Below are positions 34,720 through 43,227 of a stretch of DNA of 64,000 nt, piece by piece. A program made the translations under genes and the position numbers. The notes below the pieces were generated by a model. It was not told the origin of the DNA. It saw only the letters and a list, made by a program, of their open reading frames with translations, and ran no database searches. Source of the stretch: an uncultured Bacteroidia bacterium. GTDB taxonomy: Bacteria > Bacteroidota > Bacteroidia > Bacteroidales > F082. Position 1 is the stretch's first letter. Every line of letters starts with the position of its first letter. The stretch lies in NCBI GenBank assembly GCA_913009755.1, contig CAJVWU010000006.1, forward strand, positions 20,923-84,922. Direction: 5' to 3'.

Positions 34720-36378
34720 TTATCTGATACTCACCTTACGGACAAATGATCCGGTTACGGCATCCACTTTCAGGAGATACATTCCCGGCAATAAATTATT
34801 GGTATGTATTTCAAAATGTTTCCGGCCGGGAGAAACTTCATTCAGTTTCTCACTATAAATCAATTTTCCAATCCTATCTGTAATGCTTATATCTACCGGT
34901 GAGTAATCTGACAGATAAAAATCAATATTGAGGTTGTCCGTTGCCGGGTTGGGATAGACATTTACATCACTGATCAGTTCGGGCACTTCAATACCTACAA
35001 TACTGTATTGAAACTCATTTCTGGCAATACTGCCAAAATCACTTCCTTCAAAAATGATGTTATTGCCACCGTAAACCAAAGCATAATAATCCGTACCGTT
35101 TCCTCCGGCATCATGAATGACAAACTGAAAGCAATTTCCATAATCAAGTTCAATGGGGATGATCATCTGGCCCGGTGTATCGTAAGGCCCGCCATGCTGG
35201 ACAGTGTCGCCGAGCGAATTGTAGATCTCCCATGTTGTTTCCTCCGGGTGGTCATCCAGTATCAGGGCAAGGACAATATTTCCCGAGACCAACGATGCTT
35301 CATACATTGGGGAGTTAGAAGTGTTGTTTGACGGATAATCATCATTGGCACCGTTAGGATTGTCACAGGAGATTACAAGGTGATTGGTATCCTGAACGGC
35401 AAAATTAACTGTTGAAAGCTGGATTTGTGCGGTGGCAAGAAAAGCAAGATCACCTGACCATTCATAAGATTGCGGCTCGCCGTCGTTGACCGAATAATGG
35501 ATTGTAAATGAAGTCAGGTCCGTGCTGCCATTGTTCCGGATAATCACCGCAGGGGTCACGGAACCACTGCAATTATAAGAGGTAACATCCATTACGCTCA
35601 GTATTTGAGCATCAAGTGAATAAACAGGAGTGATCGGGTCGGTGCTGCTGTTGGCCGCCTGAAACACTTCCTTGGTACTGCTGTTCTGAACAAAACTTAC
35701 CGCACCCAATTCATTGTTGTCATAAACATTTTCCAATGCCCAGGCATTTTGCAGGATGACATAATCACCCGAATCCATTGAAGATGGCATTTCAGCCCCT
35801 CCCTGTGTAGGCAAAAGTTTTTTCATGACATTGTAAAAATCCTTTTCACCGTTACTGCCCGGAGGTGTGTTGAAGTGAATGTGTTTTTCAATCACCACAA
35901 CATGCCCCACTAAATTTCCGCTTACCTGATCGGTTGCATGAATAAGAGTGGTCAGATAAATAGTGTCTTCATCAGGCGAAAGCTGTTGCTGAACCTGTAT
36001 CTCAAACGGTGAAGAAACCGCAGCCGCATTATTAATGGTAGTTTGGTTGACCTGTGAAGGCATACCATTGAAATATGTCCCGTCAAGCATAACATGTGGT
36101 ACACTGTTTACATTATAATAACTGGTTCGTGCTGTGTTATCAGCTTTATTAGCCAGGTACATGGGATCATTTCCGGGAGCCGGCCACCAGACATGGTATT
36201 TTATGGCCGTGATAATATCCGAATTGGCTTGCAACAAAGCGTCAAAAGCCGGGTTCTGTTGCCCGCACGGCACACAGGTTGAACTGGTGCATTCTTCTGC
36301 AAGAACCATACGTTGTGATTGCGTATAGCCGGAAACTACCATGAAAAGACTAAATAAGAAAAGTGCAATTTTTTTCAT
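34720..36378 (-). CDS. Omp28-like thioredoxin-fold protein with type IX secretion sorting tail
   Basis: A 552-residue secreted protein. Signal peptide 1-19 (VVSGYTQ). Residues about 25-230 match Omp28-related proteins, with a CTSSTCVPCG motif, a thioredoxin-like CxxC, and VPHVMLDGTYFNG. A middle beta-sandwich region (CARDB-like: ITPAVIIRNNGSTDLTSF type strands) follows. The last 75 residues are a type A T9SS sorting domain: VNVYPNPATDNLNI, ISITDRIGKLIYS, LLPGMYLLKV and RKVSIR. It is thus carried across the outer membrane and probably anchored. Role of the CxxC is unknown. Confidence 0.82.
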   Translation of the reverse strand: MKKIALFLFSLFMVVSGYTQSQRMVLAEECTSSTCVPCGQQNPAFDALLQANSDIITAIKYHVWWPAPGNDPMYLANKADNTARTSYYNVNSVPHVMLDGTYFNGMPSQVNQTTINNAAAVSSPFEIQVQQQLSPDEDTIYLTTLIHATDQVSGNLVGHVVVIEKHIHFNTPPGSNGEKDFYNVMKKLLPTQGGAEMPSSMDSGDYVILQNAWALENVYDNNELGAVSFVQNSSTKEVFQAANSSTDPITPVYSLDAQILSVMDVTSYNCSGSVTPAVIIRNNGSTDLTSFTIHYSVNDGEPQSYEWSGDLAFLATAQIQLSTVNFAVQDTNHLVISCDNPNGANDDYPSNNTSNSPMYEASLVSGNIVLALILDDHPEETTWEIYNSLGDTVQHGGPYDTPGQMIIPIELDYGNCFQFVIHDAGGNGTDYYALVYGGNNIIFEGSDFGSIARNEFQYSIVGIEVPELISDVNVYPNPATDNLNIDFYLSDYSPVDISITDRIGKLIYSEKLNEVSPGRKHFEIHTNNLLPGMYLLKVDAVTGSFVRKVSIR

Positions 36379-36411
36379 TTTTTTCTATTTAAATTAAAAC
36401 CGGATTCCCGG

Positions 36412-36419
36412 CAAATGTA
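36412..36419 (-). promoter_or_regulatory. -7 element for the Omp28-like gene
   Basis: TACATTTG on the minus strand, a full TAnnTTTG match 34 bases before the start codon; the -33 box is not convincing. The gap 36379-36691 has nothing else apart from the next promoter. Confidence 0.4.
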
Positions 36420-36621
36420 TTAATAATCACCCAAAAACTATTGAACTTAACCATCCTGAAAGACAACAAAGGATCAAAAAAGGTTGGCTGTCAGATCAGC
36501 TTTCGAACAGAAACAAAAAGATTATTAAAAAACAATATCCATATCTGCAACATTTTGCAACTAAAACCTGTCCGTTAATTTCATTATCAATTTTTAACAT
36601 CTTTCGTATTACGATTTTTTA

Positions 36622-36654
36622 TAACTTTGCAACCGATAACTTATAGTATAAGTT
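36622..36654 (+). promoter_or_regulatory. -7 element and palindrome before the small T9SS gene
   Basis: TAACTTTG at 36622-36629, then a perfect palindrome with 8-bp arms at 36638-36654 right at the expected transcript start, where a repressor could bind. Confidence 0.4.
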
Positions 36655-36691
36655 TTGAATTTTAATCTATTACATAACAAATAAACCAAAC

Positions 36692-37426
36692 ATGATGAAA
36701 AGGATTTTACTTACATTTATTATCGCTCTATTTGCAACAACTTTCATGTTCGGGCAGGATATTTACCTGACATGGGGAGGAAAAAAACTGGCGGACACGG
36801 TATATGTGTGGGGAGAACCTGACGCATCCTTAATTGTATTTAATGCCATATTTCATAATGATTCCGATAATGGGATGAATGTATTGGTTGTCAGAAAAGA
36901 GATGTCCATGCTTGATAATACCATCAGTGCATTTTGCTGGGGGGCATGTTATTCTCCAACCGTAGATACTTCTTTAAAGCACCAATTTATCCCGGCAGGT
37001 GGTCAAAGCGATTCTACGCAGTTCACAGGTGATTACACCCCGAATGGTGTAATCGGCACTTCCATTATTAAATATACTTTTTATAACATGGACAACCCGG
37101 ATCAAAGACTAGAAGTAGTAGCAAAATTCTGGGCATCACCCGAAGGCATTGCTGAAGATGCCATGCGCGGCGGCAGTGTTTCAAACATTTATCCTAATCC
37201 TGCCACAAATTTTGTTACCATTGATTATCAATTGACACCCAACGTCAACAGCGCGATTGTTAAAATATTTAACCTGTTGGGTTCAACGGTTACAGAAACG
37301 GTCATGAAAAAAGGGGGCAATCGTTTAAAGATGGATGTTTCCAACCTTAAAAACGGCGTTTATTTTTACGCAGTAGTGATCAACGGTAATATTTACAAAA
37401 CAAAGAAGCTTGTTATTCAGCATTAA
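36692..37426 (+). CDS. Secreted protein with type IX secretion sorting tail
   Basis: A 244-residue protein. Signal peptide to about residue 22 (TTFMFGQ). Residues 25-155 form a beta-rich domain of unknown family, with a WGGKKLADTVYVWGEP start and two cysteines bracketing WGA. The C-terminal 75 residues are a type A sorting domain: VSNIYPNPATNFVTIDY, VKIFNLLGSTVTE, LKNGVYFYAV and TKKLVIQH. The start could also be one codon later (MKRILL). It is a single-gene unit with its own promoter and terminator. Confidence 0.82.
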   Translation: MMKRILLTFIIALFATTFMFGQDIYLTWGGKKLADTVYVWGEPDASLIVFNAIFHNDSDNGMNVLVVRKEMSMLDNTISAFCWGACYSPTVDTSLKHQFIPAGGQSDSTQFTGDYTPNGVIGTSIIKYTFYNMDNPDQRLEVVAKFWASPEGIAEDAMRGGSVSNIYPNPATNFVTIDYQLTPNVNSAIVKIFNLLGSTVTETVMKKGGNRLKMDVSNLKNGVYFYAVVINGNIYKTKKLVIQH

Positions 37427-37442
37427 AGATAAAAACAAATTG

Positions 37443-37477
37443 AAAAAAACCCGGTCATTAACTGACCGGGTTTTTTT
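37443..37477. terminator. Bidirectional terminator between T9SS gene and metK
   Basis: An 8-bp stem (37450-37457 with 37463-37470), 5-base loop, flanked by seven A and seven T, between two convergent genes. Confidence 0.9.
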
Positions 37478-37501
37478 CGTTTCAGGCGGTAATGATACCG
37501 A

Positions 37502-38806
37502 CTATAGATTGAAAGCTTTTTTTACCTCATCAACTTTATTCAATTGTTCCCAGGCAAAAAACTGTACTTCTTTCAGATAAACTTTTTCACCGTTACTATT
37601 CACCTTTTCAACCGATCCCTTATCCTTGTATGCCAGTTCAACTTCCTCTTTAAAAGGTTGTCTTCCGAAATGGCCATAAGAGGCCGTTTTTAAAAATATA
37701 GGATATTTAAGTCCAAACTGTTTAACGATCTCATAAGGCCGCAGGTCAAACAGTTCCCTTATAATTTCTGCAATCCGGCTGTCGGACAATATTTTTCCCG
37801 AAGCATCATGAACATGGGCAGTGCCAAAAGTATCAATAAAGAATCCGACCGGTTCATCCACGCCGATGGCATAAGCTACCTGAACAAGCAATTTGTCGGC
37901 AACCCCGGCAGCCACCATATTTTTGGCAATGTGCCGTGCGGCATAAGCCGCCGACCGGTCAACTTTTGAGGCATCTTTTCCCGAAAAGGCACCCCCGCCA
38001 TGCGCACCGTGGCCACCGTATGTGTCCACAATGATCTTCCGGCCCGTAAGCCCCGTATCGCCGTGAGGGCCTCCAATGACAAATTTACCGGTGGGATTAA
38101 CCAGAAGCCGGTAATCGGAATCAAACAGTTTTTGAATACGCCCGGGATATTGTCTTTTGACACGCGGAATAAGATATTCCCAGATATCATTTTTGATCTT
38201 TTCCTGCATGGCTTTTTCTTCATCGAAATCATCATGTTGTGTGGAAATCACAATAGTATCAATCCTTTTCGGGGTACCGTCATCATGGTATTCTAATGTT
38301 ACCTGCGATTTTGTGTCCGGCCTCAGATAAGTCATCACTTTACCTTCGCGGCGTATTTTTGCCAGTTCGAAAAGCAGGTCGTGGGCCAGTTCCGAGGTAA
38401 GTGGCATAAAATTATCCATTTCGCGGGTAGCATAGCCAAACATCATTCCCTGATCGCCCGCTCCCTGGTTCTCTTCCACCTGACGGTCAACACCCTGACG
38501 GATATCCGATGACTGTTCGTGCAAGGCGGAAATAACCGCACATGAGTTGGAATCAAAACGGTATTCGGCTTTGGTGTAGCCGATATGGCGGATAACATCA
38601 CGTGACACTTTCTGAAGGTCAACAAACGCAGTAGTATATACTTCACCTGCCACAAATACCAGCCCGGTGGTTACCAACGTTTCGCAAGCTACTTTTGAAT
38701 TGGGGTCCTGTTTCAGCATCTCATCCAAAACAGCATCGGAAATCTGGTCGGCTACCTTGTCGGGATGGCCTTCCGATACAGACTCCGAAGTAAATAAATA
38801 TGACAT
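37502..38806 (-). CDS. metK: S-adenosylmethionine synthase
   Basis: Makes S-adenosylmethionine from methionine and ATP. The 434 residues show [19 protein letters not shown] at the N-terminus (ATP-binding histidine), [12 protein letters not shown] (loop signature 1, about residue 115), [20 protein letters not shown] (ATP loop) and [19 protein letters not shown] (signature 2). The C-terminus is longer than in E. coli by some 40 residues, as is usual in Bacteroidota. The gene stands alone, with a promoter and probable SAM-II riboswitch upstream, so its product limits its own expression. Confidence 0.97.
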   Translation of the reverse strand: MSYLFTSESVSEGHPDKVADQISDAVLDEMLKQDPNSKVACETLVTTGLVFVAGEVYTTAFVDLQKVSRDVIRHIGYTKAEYRFDSNSCAVISALHEQSSDIRQGVDRQVEENQGAGDQGMMFGYATREMDNFMPLTSELAHDLLFELAKIRREGKVMTYLRPDTKSQVTLEYHDDGTPKRIDTIVISTQHDDFDEEKAMQEKIKNDIWEYLIPRVKRQYPGRIQKLFDSDYRLLVNPTGKFVIGGPHGDTGLTGRKIIVDTYGGHGAHGGGAFSGKDASKVDRSAAYAARHIAKNMVAAGVADKLLVQVAYAIGVDEPVGFFIDTFGTAHVHDASGKILSDSRIAEIIRELFDLRPYEIVKQFGLKYPIFLKTASYGHFGRQPFKEEVELAYKDKGSVEKVNSNGEKVYLKEVQFFAWEQLNKVDEVKKAFNL

Positions 38807-38905
38807 ATCGTATTCTTTTTTAGAAAATTAAATTTAAAATTGAATTATCTTTTTTATTATAATCCTATTCATTTATAATTGGGAAAAACTTTGCCTGGCA
38901 GGATA

Positions 38906-38963
38906 AAAATTGTTTTAGCATTTTTTTATCGTGGTTGCAAGCAATCAAATCCTTCCACACGAA
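38906..38963 (-). ncRNA. Probable SAM-II riboswitch in the metK leader
   Basis: On the minus strand the leader has TGTGG, then GGATTTGATTGC, then CCACG pairing back to TGTGG (P1), then ATAAAA, GCTAAAA and CAAT. This follows the SAM-II order: P1, ATTT loop, P2 strand, P1 strand, AUAAA, GCUAAAA, P2 strand. The P2 pair is ATTG with CAAT here, against CC with GG in the structurally known example, so the pairing is kept while the bases change. It lies about 100 bases before metK and downstream of its promoter. Not confirmed by a covariance search. Confidence 0.7.
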
Positions 38964-38985
38964 CGTTTTCCTGAAAACGAGAGCG

Positions 38986-39016
38986 CAAAGATAATTATTT
39001 GTTGAAATAATAAAAA
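38986..39016 (-). promoter_or_regulatory. Promoter of metK
   Basis: TTTT (39013-39016), 19 bases, TATCTTTG (38986-38993) on the minus strand. Just downstream is a 7-bp hairpin (38964-38979) and then the riboswitch. Confidence 0.55.
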
Positions 39017-39064
39017 TAAAGGATGTTAAAAAAAGGCTAAAAATTGGAGGGGTGGAAGGGTACC

Positions 39065-39979
39065 TTATTTTTTTGTCAGCTTCCTGAATATGTCTTCCAT
39101 TTTCTGTTCGCTTTGCGAAAGGGAAAGCACATGAAATTTATTGTCAACGGCAAACTGAAAAATATCCTGCCTGATGTCTTTGTTGTCCCGGGCTTCAAGT
39201 AGCCATTCCCCTGATTTCAACCGGACTGCATTTTTTATAAAAGGCAACTTCTTCAGTATCGCTTTATCCAGTGTTTCTTTAAATTCAACTTTAAACCGCA
39301 GGGTGCTGCCCGTTAATTTTGAAAGATTTGCCGTAGTGTCGTCAGCAACAATTTTCCCTTTGTCAATGATAATAACCCGTCCGCATATTGCTTCCACTTC
39401 CTGCATGATATGCGTGGAAAGGATCACCGTTTTTTGTTTTCCAAGCTCGGCAATAATCTGGCGAATTTCCACAAGCTGGTTGGGGTCAAGGCCGGAAGTG
39501 GGCTCATCCAGTATCAGTATTTCCGGGTCATGGATCAGTGCCTGTGCCAGCCCGACCCGCTGGCGATAACCTTTTGACAATGCACCGATCTTTTTTTTCT
39601 GTTCAGGCCCAAGTCCGGTGAGTTGGATGATATTACGCACTGCCTGGTCAGTATTTTTGATGTGTTTGTAAATACGGAGGACAAATTTCAGATACTCCCT
39701 GACGTACATGTCCAGATAAAGCGGGTTGTTTTCAGGGAGGTAACCCATGTATTGCCGTGTTTTCAACGAGTCCTCCTGAACATCAAATCCTTTTATTGAT
39801 GCTGAACCGGAAGAAGGTGGAATAAAAGAGGTCAGGATTCTCATCAGCGTTGATTTTCCTGCACCGTTTGGGCCCAGCAAACCGACAACTTCACCTTTAT
39901 CAATACTAAGGCTTACCTTATTGAGTGCTTTTTGTGCCCCGTAAATTTTGGTGATATTTTTTATTTCAATGGTTGACAT
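39065..39979 (-). CDS. gldA: ABC transporter ATP-binding protein, GldA-like
   Basis: A 304-residue ATPase. Walker A GPNGAGKST about residue 36-44, the signature LSKGYRQRVGLAQAL, and Walker B ILILDEPTSGLDP followed by the switch histidine in STHIMQEVE. Length, the LPENNPLYLDMYVREYL segment and the C-terminal domain (VEFKETLDKAILKKLPF) match the gliding-motility ATPase GldA of Bacteroidota. Its partner permeases GldF and GldG are not adjacent, so it could be a related export ATPase. GldA is not strictly needed for gliding in all species. Confidence 0.8.
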   Translation of the reverse strand: MSTIEIKNITKIYGAQKALNKVSLSIDKGEVVGLLGPNGAGKSTLMRILTSFIPPSSGSASIKGFDVQEDSLKTRQYMGYLPENNPLYLDMYVREYLKFVLRIYKHIKNTDQAVRNIIQLTGLGPEQKKKIGALSKGYRQRVGLAQALIHDPEILILDEPTSGLDPNQLVEIRQIIAELGKQKTVILSTHIMQEVEAICGRVIIIDKGKIVADDTTANLSKLTGSTLRFKVEFKETLDKAILKKLPFIKNAVRLKSGEWLLEARDNKDIRQDIFQFAVDNKFHVLSLSQSEQKMEDIFRKLTKK

Positions 39980-39998
39980 AACTATAAGATCGAACAGG

Positions 39999-40029
39999 CA
40001 AAACTAACAAGGATTTTTGAAATAGGAAA
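39999..40029 (-). promoter_or_regulatory. Promoter of gldA
   Basis: TTTC (40026-40029), 19 bases, TAGTTTTG (39999-40006) on the minus strand, a full -7 match. Confidence 0.55.
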
Positions 40030-40035
40030 TCACAG

Positions 40036-40096
40036 ACTTTTCCGGCTAAATTTTATTTTGATGGGCCGGCTAAATATATAGTCTGTAAAAAGTCCC
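40036..40096 (+). other. Nested inverted and direct repeats between gldA and rplM
   Basis: CCGGCTAAAT occurs twice as a direct repeat, with CCGGC/GCCGG able to pair, all enclosed by ACAGACT and AGTCTGT. It could be a structured transcript end or an operator; no known RNA is recognised. Confidence 0.3.
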
Positions 40097-40227
40097 TGCG
40101 CAGCATAGCCAATAACAGCTTAAAGAGTTTTATTGTTGACTTTATATTCGGTTTTTATAACATTGCATTTGAAACAATTTATCCCCGGCACATCAAAATA
40201 AAATTTAAGCATTTTTAGTTGTTTCGC

Positions 40228-40258
40228 ATTGGCAAATCAAAAAAAGTTTCTATTTTTG
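40228..40258 (+). promoter_or_regulatory. Promoter of the rplM-rpsI-rpsB-tsf block
   Basis: ATTG (40228-40231), 19 bases, TATTTTTG (40251-40258). The leader that follows has a GCCC/GGGC hairpin at 40261-40277, possibly an autoregulatory site for L13. Confidence 0.6.
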
Positions 40259-40310
40259 CAGCCCAATTTTCAGGGCAAATTATAAAACTGCTTAAGAAAC
40301 AATTAGATAG

Positions 40311-40766
40311 ATGAATACCTTGAGTTATAAGACGGTTAGTGCAAATAAAAACACAGTCAATAAGGAGTGGGTTTTGATTGATGCAGAGAACCAGGTGTTG
40401 GGCAGGCTGGCCTCAGCCGCAGCCATCCTTTTAAGGGGAAAACACAAACCCAGCTTTACGCCGCATGTTGATTGTGGCGACAATGTGATCATTATTAACG
40501 CTGACAAAATCAGGCTTACCGGCAATAAATGGGACAATAAAGTGTATATCCGTCACAGTGGATACCCCGGTGGACAACGTTCGACAACAGCCCGTGAAAT
40601 GATGACCAAAAAGCCTACGGCGATGGTTGAAAAAGCCATTAAAGGCATGTTGCCCAAGAACAAACTTGGTGCCGAAATGTTCCGTAACCTAAAGGTATAT
40701 GCAGGAACCGAGCACAATCAGGAAGCTCAAAAACCCCGGAAGATCAATATTAACGAAATCAGATAA
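40311..40766 (+). CDS. rplM: 50S ribosomal protein L13
   Basis: A 151-residue large-subunit protein that is an early 23S rRNA assembly factor. Family landmarks are [47 protein letters not shown] and [23 protein letters not shown]. It is followed after five bases by rpsI, the conserved L13-S9 pair. The start at 40311 gives the expected length for Bacteroidota. Confidence 0.98.
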   Translation: MNTLSYKTVSANKNTVNKEWVLIDAENQVLGRLASAAAILLRGKHKPSFTPHVDCGDNVIIINADKIRLTGNKWDNKVYIRHSGYPGGQRSTTAREMMTKKPTAMVEKAIKGMLPKNKLGAEMFRNLKVYAGTEHNQEAQKPRKININEIR

Positions 40767-40771
40767 ACACA

Positions 40772-41158
40772 ATGGACGTAATTCACACTCTCGGCAGAAG
40801 AAAAAAAGCTATTGCACGAATCTATTTACAGGAAGGCAAAGGCGAGATCACCGTTAACAAACGTAATTTCAAAGATTTTTTCCCTATGGGAACACTTCAT
40901 TATGTTGTTGAACAACCGCTTCTGCTTACCGATTCGATGGGAAAATATAACATCAAAGTAAACCTTAACGGTGGTGGAATTACCGGTCAGGCAGAAGCCC
41001 TTCGACTGGCCATCTCACGTGCTTTGCTCAAGATTGACCCTGAGTTCCGTCCTGTATTAAAAGAAAACGGCCTTCTGAAAAGAGACCCCCGGATGGTTGA
41101 ACGTAAAAAGCCGGGGCAACCCAAAGCACGCAAGAAATTCCAGTTCAGTAAACGTTAA
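40772..41158 (+). CDS. rpsI: 30S ribosomal protein S9
   Basis: A 128-residue small-subunit protein. It shows TLGRRKKAIARIYL, LNGGGITGQAEALRLAISRAL, and the basic tail GQPKARKKFQFSKR whose final SKR reaches into the P site of the ribosome. Directly behind rplM. The next gene, rpsB, starts about 100 bases later without an obvious terminator between, so the four translation genes may be one transcript. Confidence 0.98.
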   Translation: MDVIHTLGRRKKAIARIYLQEGKGEITVNKRNFKDFFPMGTLHYVVEQPLLLTDSMGKYNIKVNLNGGGITGQAEALRLAISRALLKIDPEFRPVLKENGLLKRDPRMVERKKPGQPKARKKFQFSKR

Positions 41159-41261
41159 TTTTCATTTACTCCGGAACGTGTTTAGTATCCAAATCATCGA
41201 AACTCCCCCGGGACTATTCGATGGTTGCTTTTAGAGAATGTAAACAATTAAATTTTAAAAA

Positions 41262-42173
41262 ATGACAAGAGTAAGTTTTGAAAATTTGCTTGATGCAGGT
41301 GTTCATTTTGGACACCTCCGACGCAAATGGAACCCCAACATGGCTCCTTATATTTTTATGGAGCGGAATGGCATTCACATTATTGACCTTTATAAAACCG
41401 AAGCCAAACTTCAGGAAGCTCAAAATGCAATTAAACAAATTGCCAAGTCAGGACGGCGAATACTTTTTGTAGCCACAAAAAAACAGGCAAAAGAAATTGT
41501 TGCCGAAGCCGTGAAAAAGGTAAATATGCCTTATGTTACCGAGCGATGGCCCGGTGGTATGCTTACCAATTTTGCCACCATCCGTAAAGCGGTACGTAAA
41601 ATGACCAACATTGACAAACTGATGACAACAAATTCTTACAATATCCTGTCGAAACGCGAAAGGTTGCACATCACCCGCGAACGGGCCAAACTGGAGAAGA
41701 ACCTGGGCAGTATTGCCGATATGAGTCGCCTTCCGGCTGCTATTTTTGTGGTTGACATCAACAAAGAAAAAATTTCAGTGGCCGAAGCCCGGAAATTGAA
41801 CATCCCTGTATTTGCAATGGTTGACACCAATACCGACCCTACACTTGTTGATTTTGCCATTCCGGCCAATGATGACGCTTCAAAATCAATTGCCCTTATC
41901 GTTAATGCCATGACGATGGCCATTGCCGAAGGGTTGAACGAAAGAAGGGCGGCCCGCGAAAAACAACAAGCCGAAGAAGAAAAAAAGACTGCCGAAAAAG
42001 CCCGTGAAGCTGAAGAAGCAGCTAAGGAAACTGTGGTTGATATCCCGGAAGAAGTGGAAGATAAATTGGTGAAAGGGGAAAAACCAGAGCCCAAAATCCA
42101 CAAACTGCGCGAAGGGTCAAAAGGGGAAAGCAAGCCGAAAAGGCCGAGAAAGATCATTACGAAGAAAAAATAA
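41262..42173 (+). CDS. rpsB: 30S ribosomal protein S2 with extended charged tail
   Basis: A 303-residue S2. The core (1-230) has FENLLDAGVHFGHLRRKWNP, MAPYIFMERNGIHIIDLYKT, TERWPGGMLTNFATIRK and DTNTDPTLVDFAIPANDDA. The last 75 residues are a lysine- and glutamate-rich extension (EEEKKTAEKAREAEEAAKE, then KPKRPRKIITKKK) well beyond the 241-residue E. coli protein; such tails are common in this phylum. It is followed by tsf after about 25 bases, the near-universal rpsB-tsf pair. Confidence 0.97.
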   Translation: MTRVSFENLLDAGVHFGHLRRKWNPNMAPYIFMERNGIHIIDLYKTEAKLQEAQNAIKQIAKSGRRILFVATKKQAKEIVAEAVKKVNMPYVTERWPGGMLTNFATIRKAVRKMTNIDKLMTTNSYNILSKRERLHITRERAKLEKNLGSIADMSRLPAAIFVVDINKEKISVAEARKLNIPVFAMVDTNTDPTLVDFAIPANDDASKSIALIVNAMTMAIAEGLNERRAAREKQQAEEEKKTAEKAREAEEAAKETVVDIPEEVEDKLVKGEKPEPKIHKLREGSKGESKPKRPRKIITKKK

Positions 42174-42200
42174 ATTATTAAAGAAAAACACTGAATGACC

Positions 42201-43028
42201 ATGAAAATCACAGCTCAACAAGTAAATGAACTGCGAAAGCGTACCGGCGCCGGTATGATGGATTGCAAAAAAGCCCTCGTTGAAAGTGAAGGCGATATGG
42301 ATAAAGCCATTGACATCCTGCGTAAAAAAGGACAAAAAATAGCTGCCAAACGTGCCGACCGTGCCGCTGACGAAGGCGTGGTACTGGCAAAAGTAAGCGA
42401 TGACAAAACTTTTGCCGCCACAATAATGATCAATTGTGAAACCGATTTTGTTGCCAAAAACAATGATTTCATTGCTTTTGTACAATCGGTCCTTGACCTT
42501 GCCATCAACAACAAAGTTGAAAATGCCGACGAACTGAAATCCCTGAAAATGGATGGGGGTACCGTTGAAGAGAACATTACGAACCAGTCCGGTGTGATCG
42601 GTGAAAAAATTCAACTGGGCGCTTATGGTGTGGTTGAATCCCCGTCAGTTTTTGCTTATGTTCATCCGGGCAACCGTATTGCCACTATTGCCGGTCTGAA
42701 CCAAGCCGGCGACTTTGCCCAAACAGGCAAAGACGTGGTGATGCAAATTGCCGCCATGTCACCCGTTGCCCTCGACAAAGATGATGTTCCACAATCGGTT
42801 ATTGATCATGAAATTGAGATTGGCAAAGACCAGGCACGCCAGGAAGGCAAACCGGAAGCCATCCTCGAAAAGATCGCTATCGGTAAACTGAACAAATTCT
42901 TTAAGGAAAGCACCTTGCTGAATCAGACTTTTATAAAAGATTCAAAGCAAACCGTCGGACAGTACCTTAAAGCAACGGACAAAGAGTTGACCGTTACGGC
43001 ATTTAAACGCCTGGCACTGGGATCGTAA
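42201..43028 (+). CDS. tsf: Elongation factor Ts
   Basis: A 275-residue nucleotide-exchange factor for EF-Tu. The N-terminal domain reads VNELRKRTGAGMMDCKKALVE with a UBA-like fold, then the exchange motif ATIMINCETDFVAKNNDF. ATG 42201 (MKITAQQV) gives the usual family N-terminus; ATG 42195 two codons upstream is equally possible. The dimerisation domain appears shortened relative to E. coli, as the length suggests. A strong terminator follows at 43051. Confidence 0.97.
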   Translation: MKITAQQVNELRKRTGAGMMDCKKALVESEGDMDKAIDILRKKGQKIAAKRADRAADEGVVLAKVSDDKTFAATIMINCETDFVAKNNDFIAFVQSVLDLAINNKVENADELKSLKMDGGTVEENITNQSGVIGEKIQLGAYGVVESPSVFAYVHPGNRIATIAGLNQAGDFAQTGKDVVMQIAAMSPVALDKDDVPQSVIDHEIEIGKDQARQEGKPEAILEKIAIGKLNKFFKESTLLNQTFIKDSKQTVGQYLKATDKELTVTAFKRLALGS

Positions 43029-43050
43029 CCCGATTTCATAAAACATTTTT

Positions 43051-43081
43051 AAAGCCGGGTGATTTTCATCCGGCTTTTTTT
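43051..43081 (+). terminator. Terminator of the ribosomal protein block
   Basis: A stem of about 11 bp (43051-43062 with 43066-43077) followed by a T run. Confidence 0.88.
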
Positions 43082-43227
43082 CTTTTGGCTCGATTCTGTT
43101 GAATTAGCTATAGAAAGAGTTTTGACAAGAGTTGCAGAAGGGGGACATAATATTCCAATAATGGACAAATCCCTTTTCCGCCTTTTTGTTGCTTCATTCG
43201 AAAATGTTTAATTTTATCCGAAAATGA

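Noticed and set aside
39980..40310. Possible tRNA or known small RNA in the gldA-rplM gap and in other gaps over 250 bases
   Set aside because: No cloverleaf or known RNA pattern could be found by eye in any gap.
41636..42211. 191-codon minus-strand frame opposite rpsB
   Set aside because: Mirror of the Lys/Glu-rich S2 tail, giving Ser/Phe-rich nonsense.
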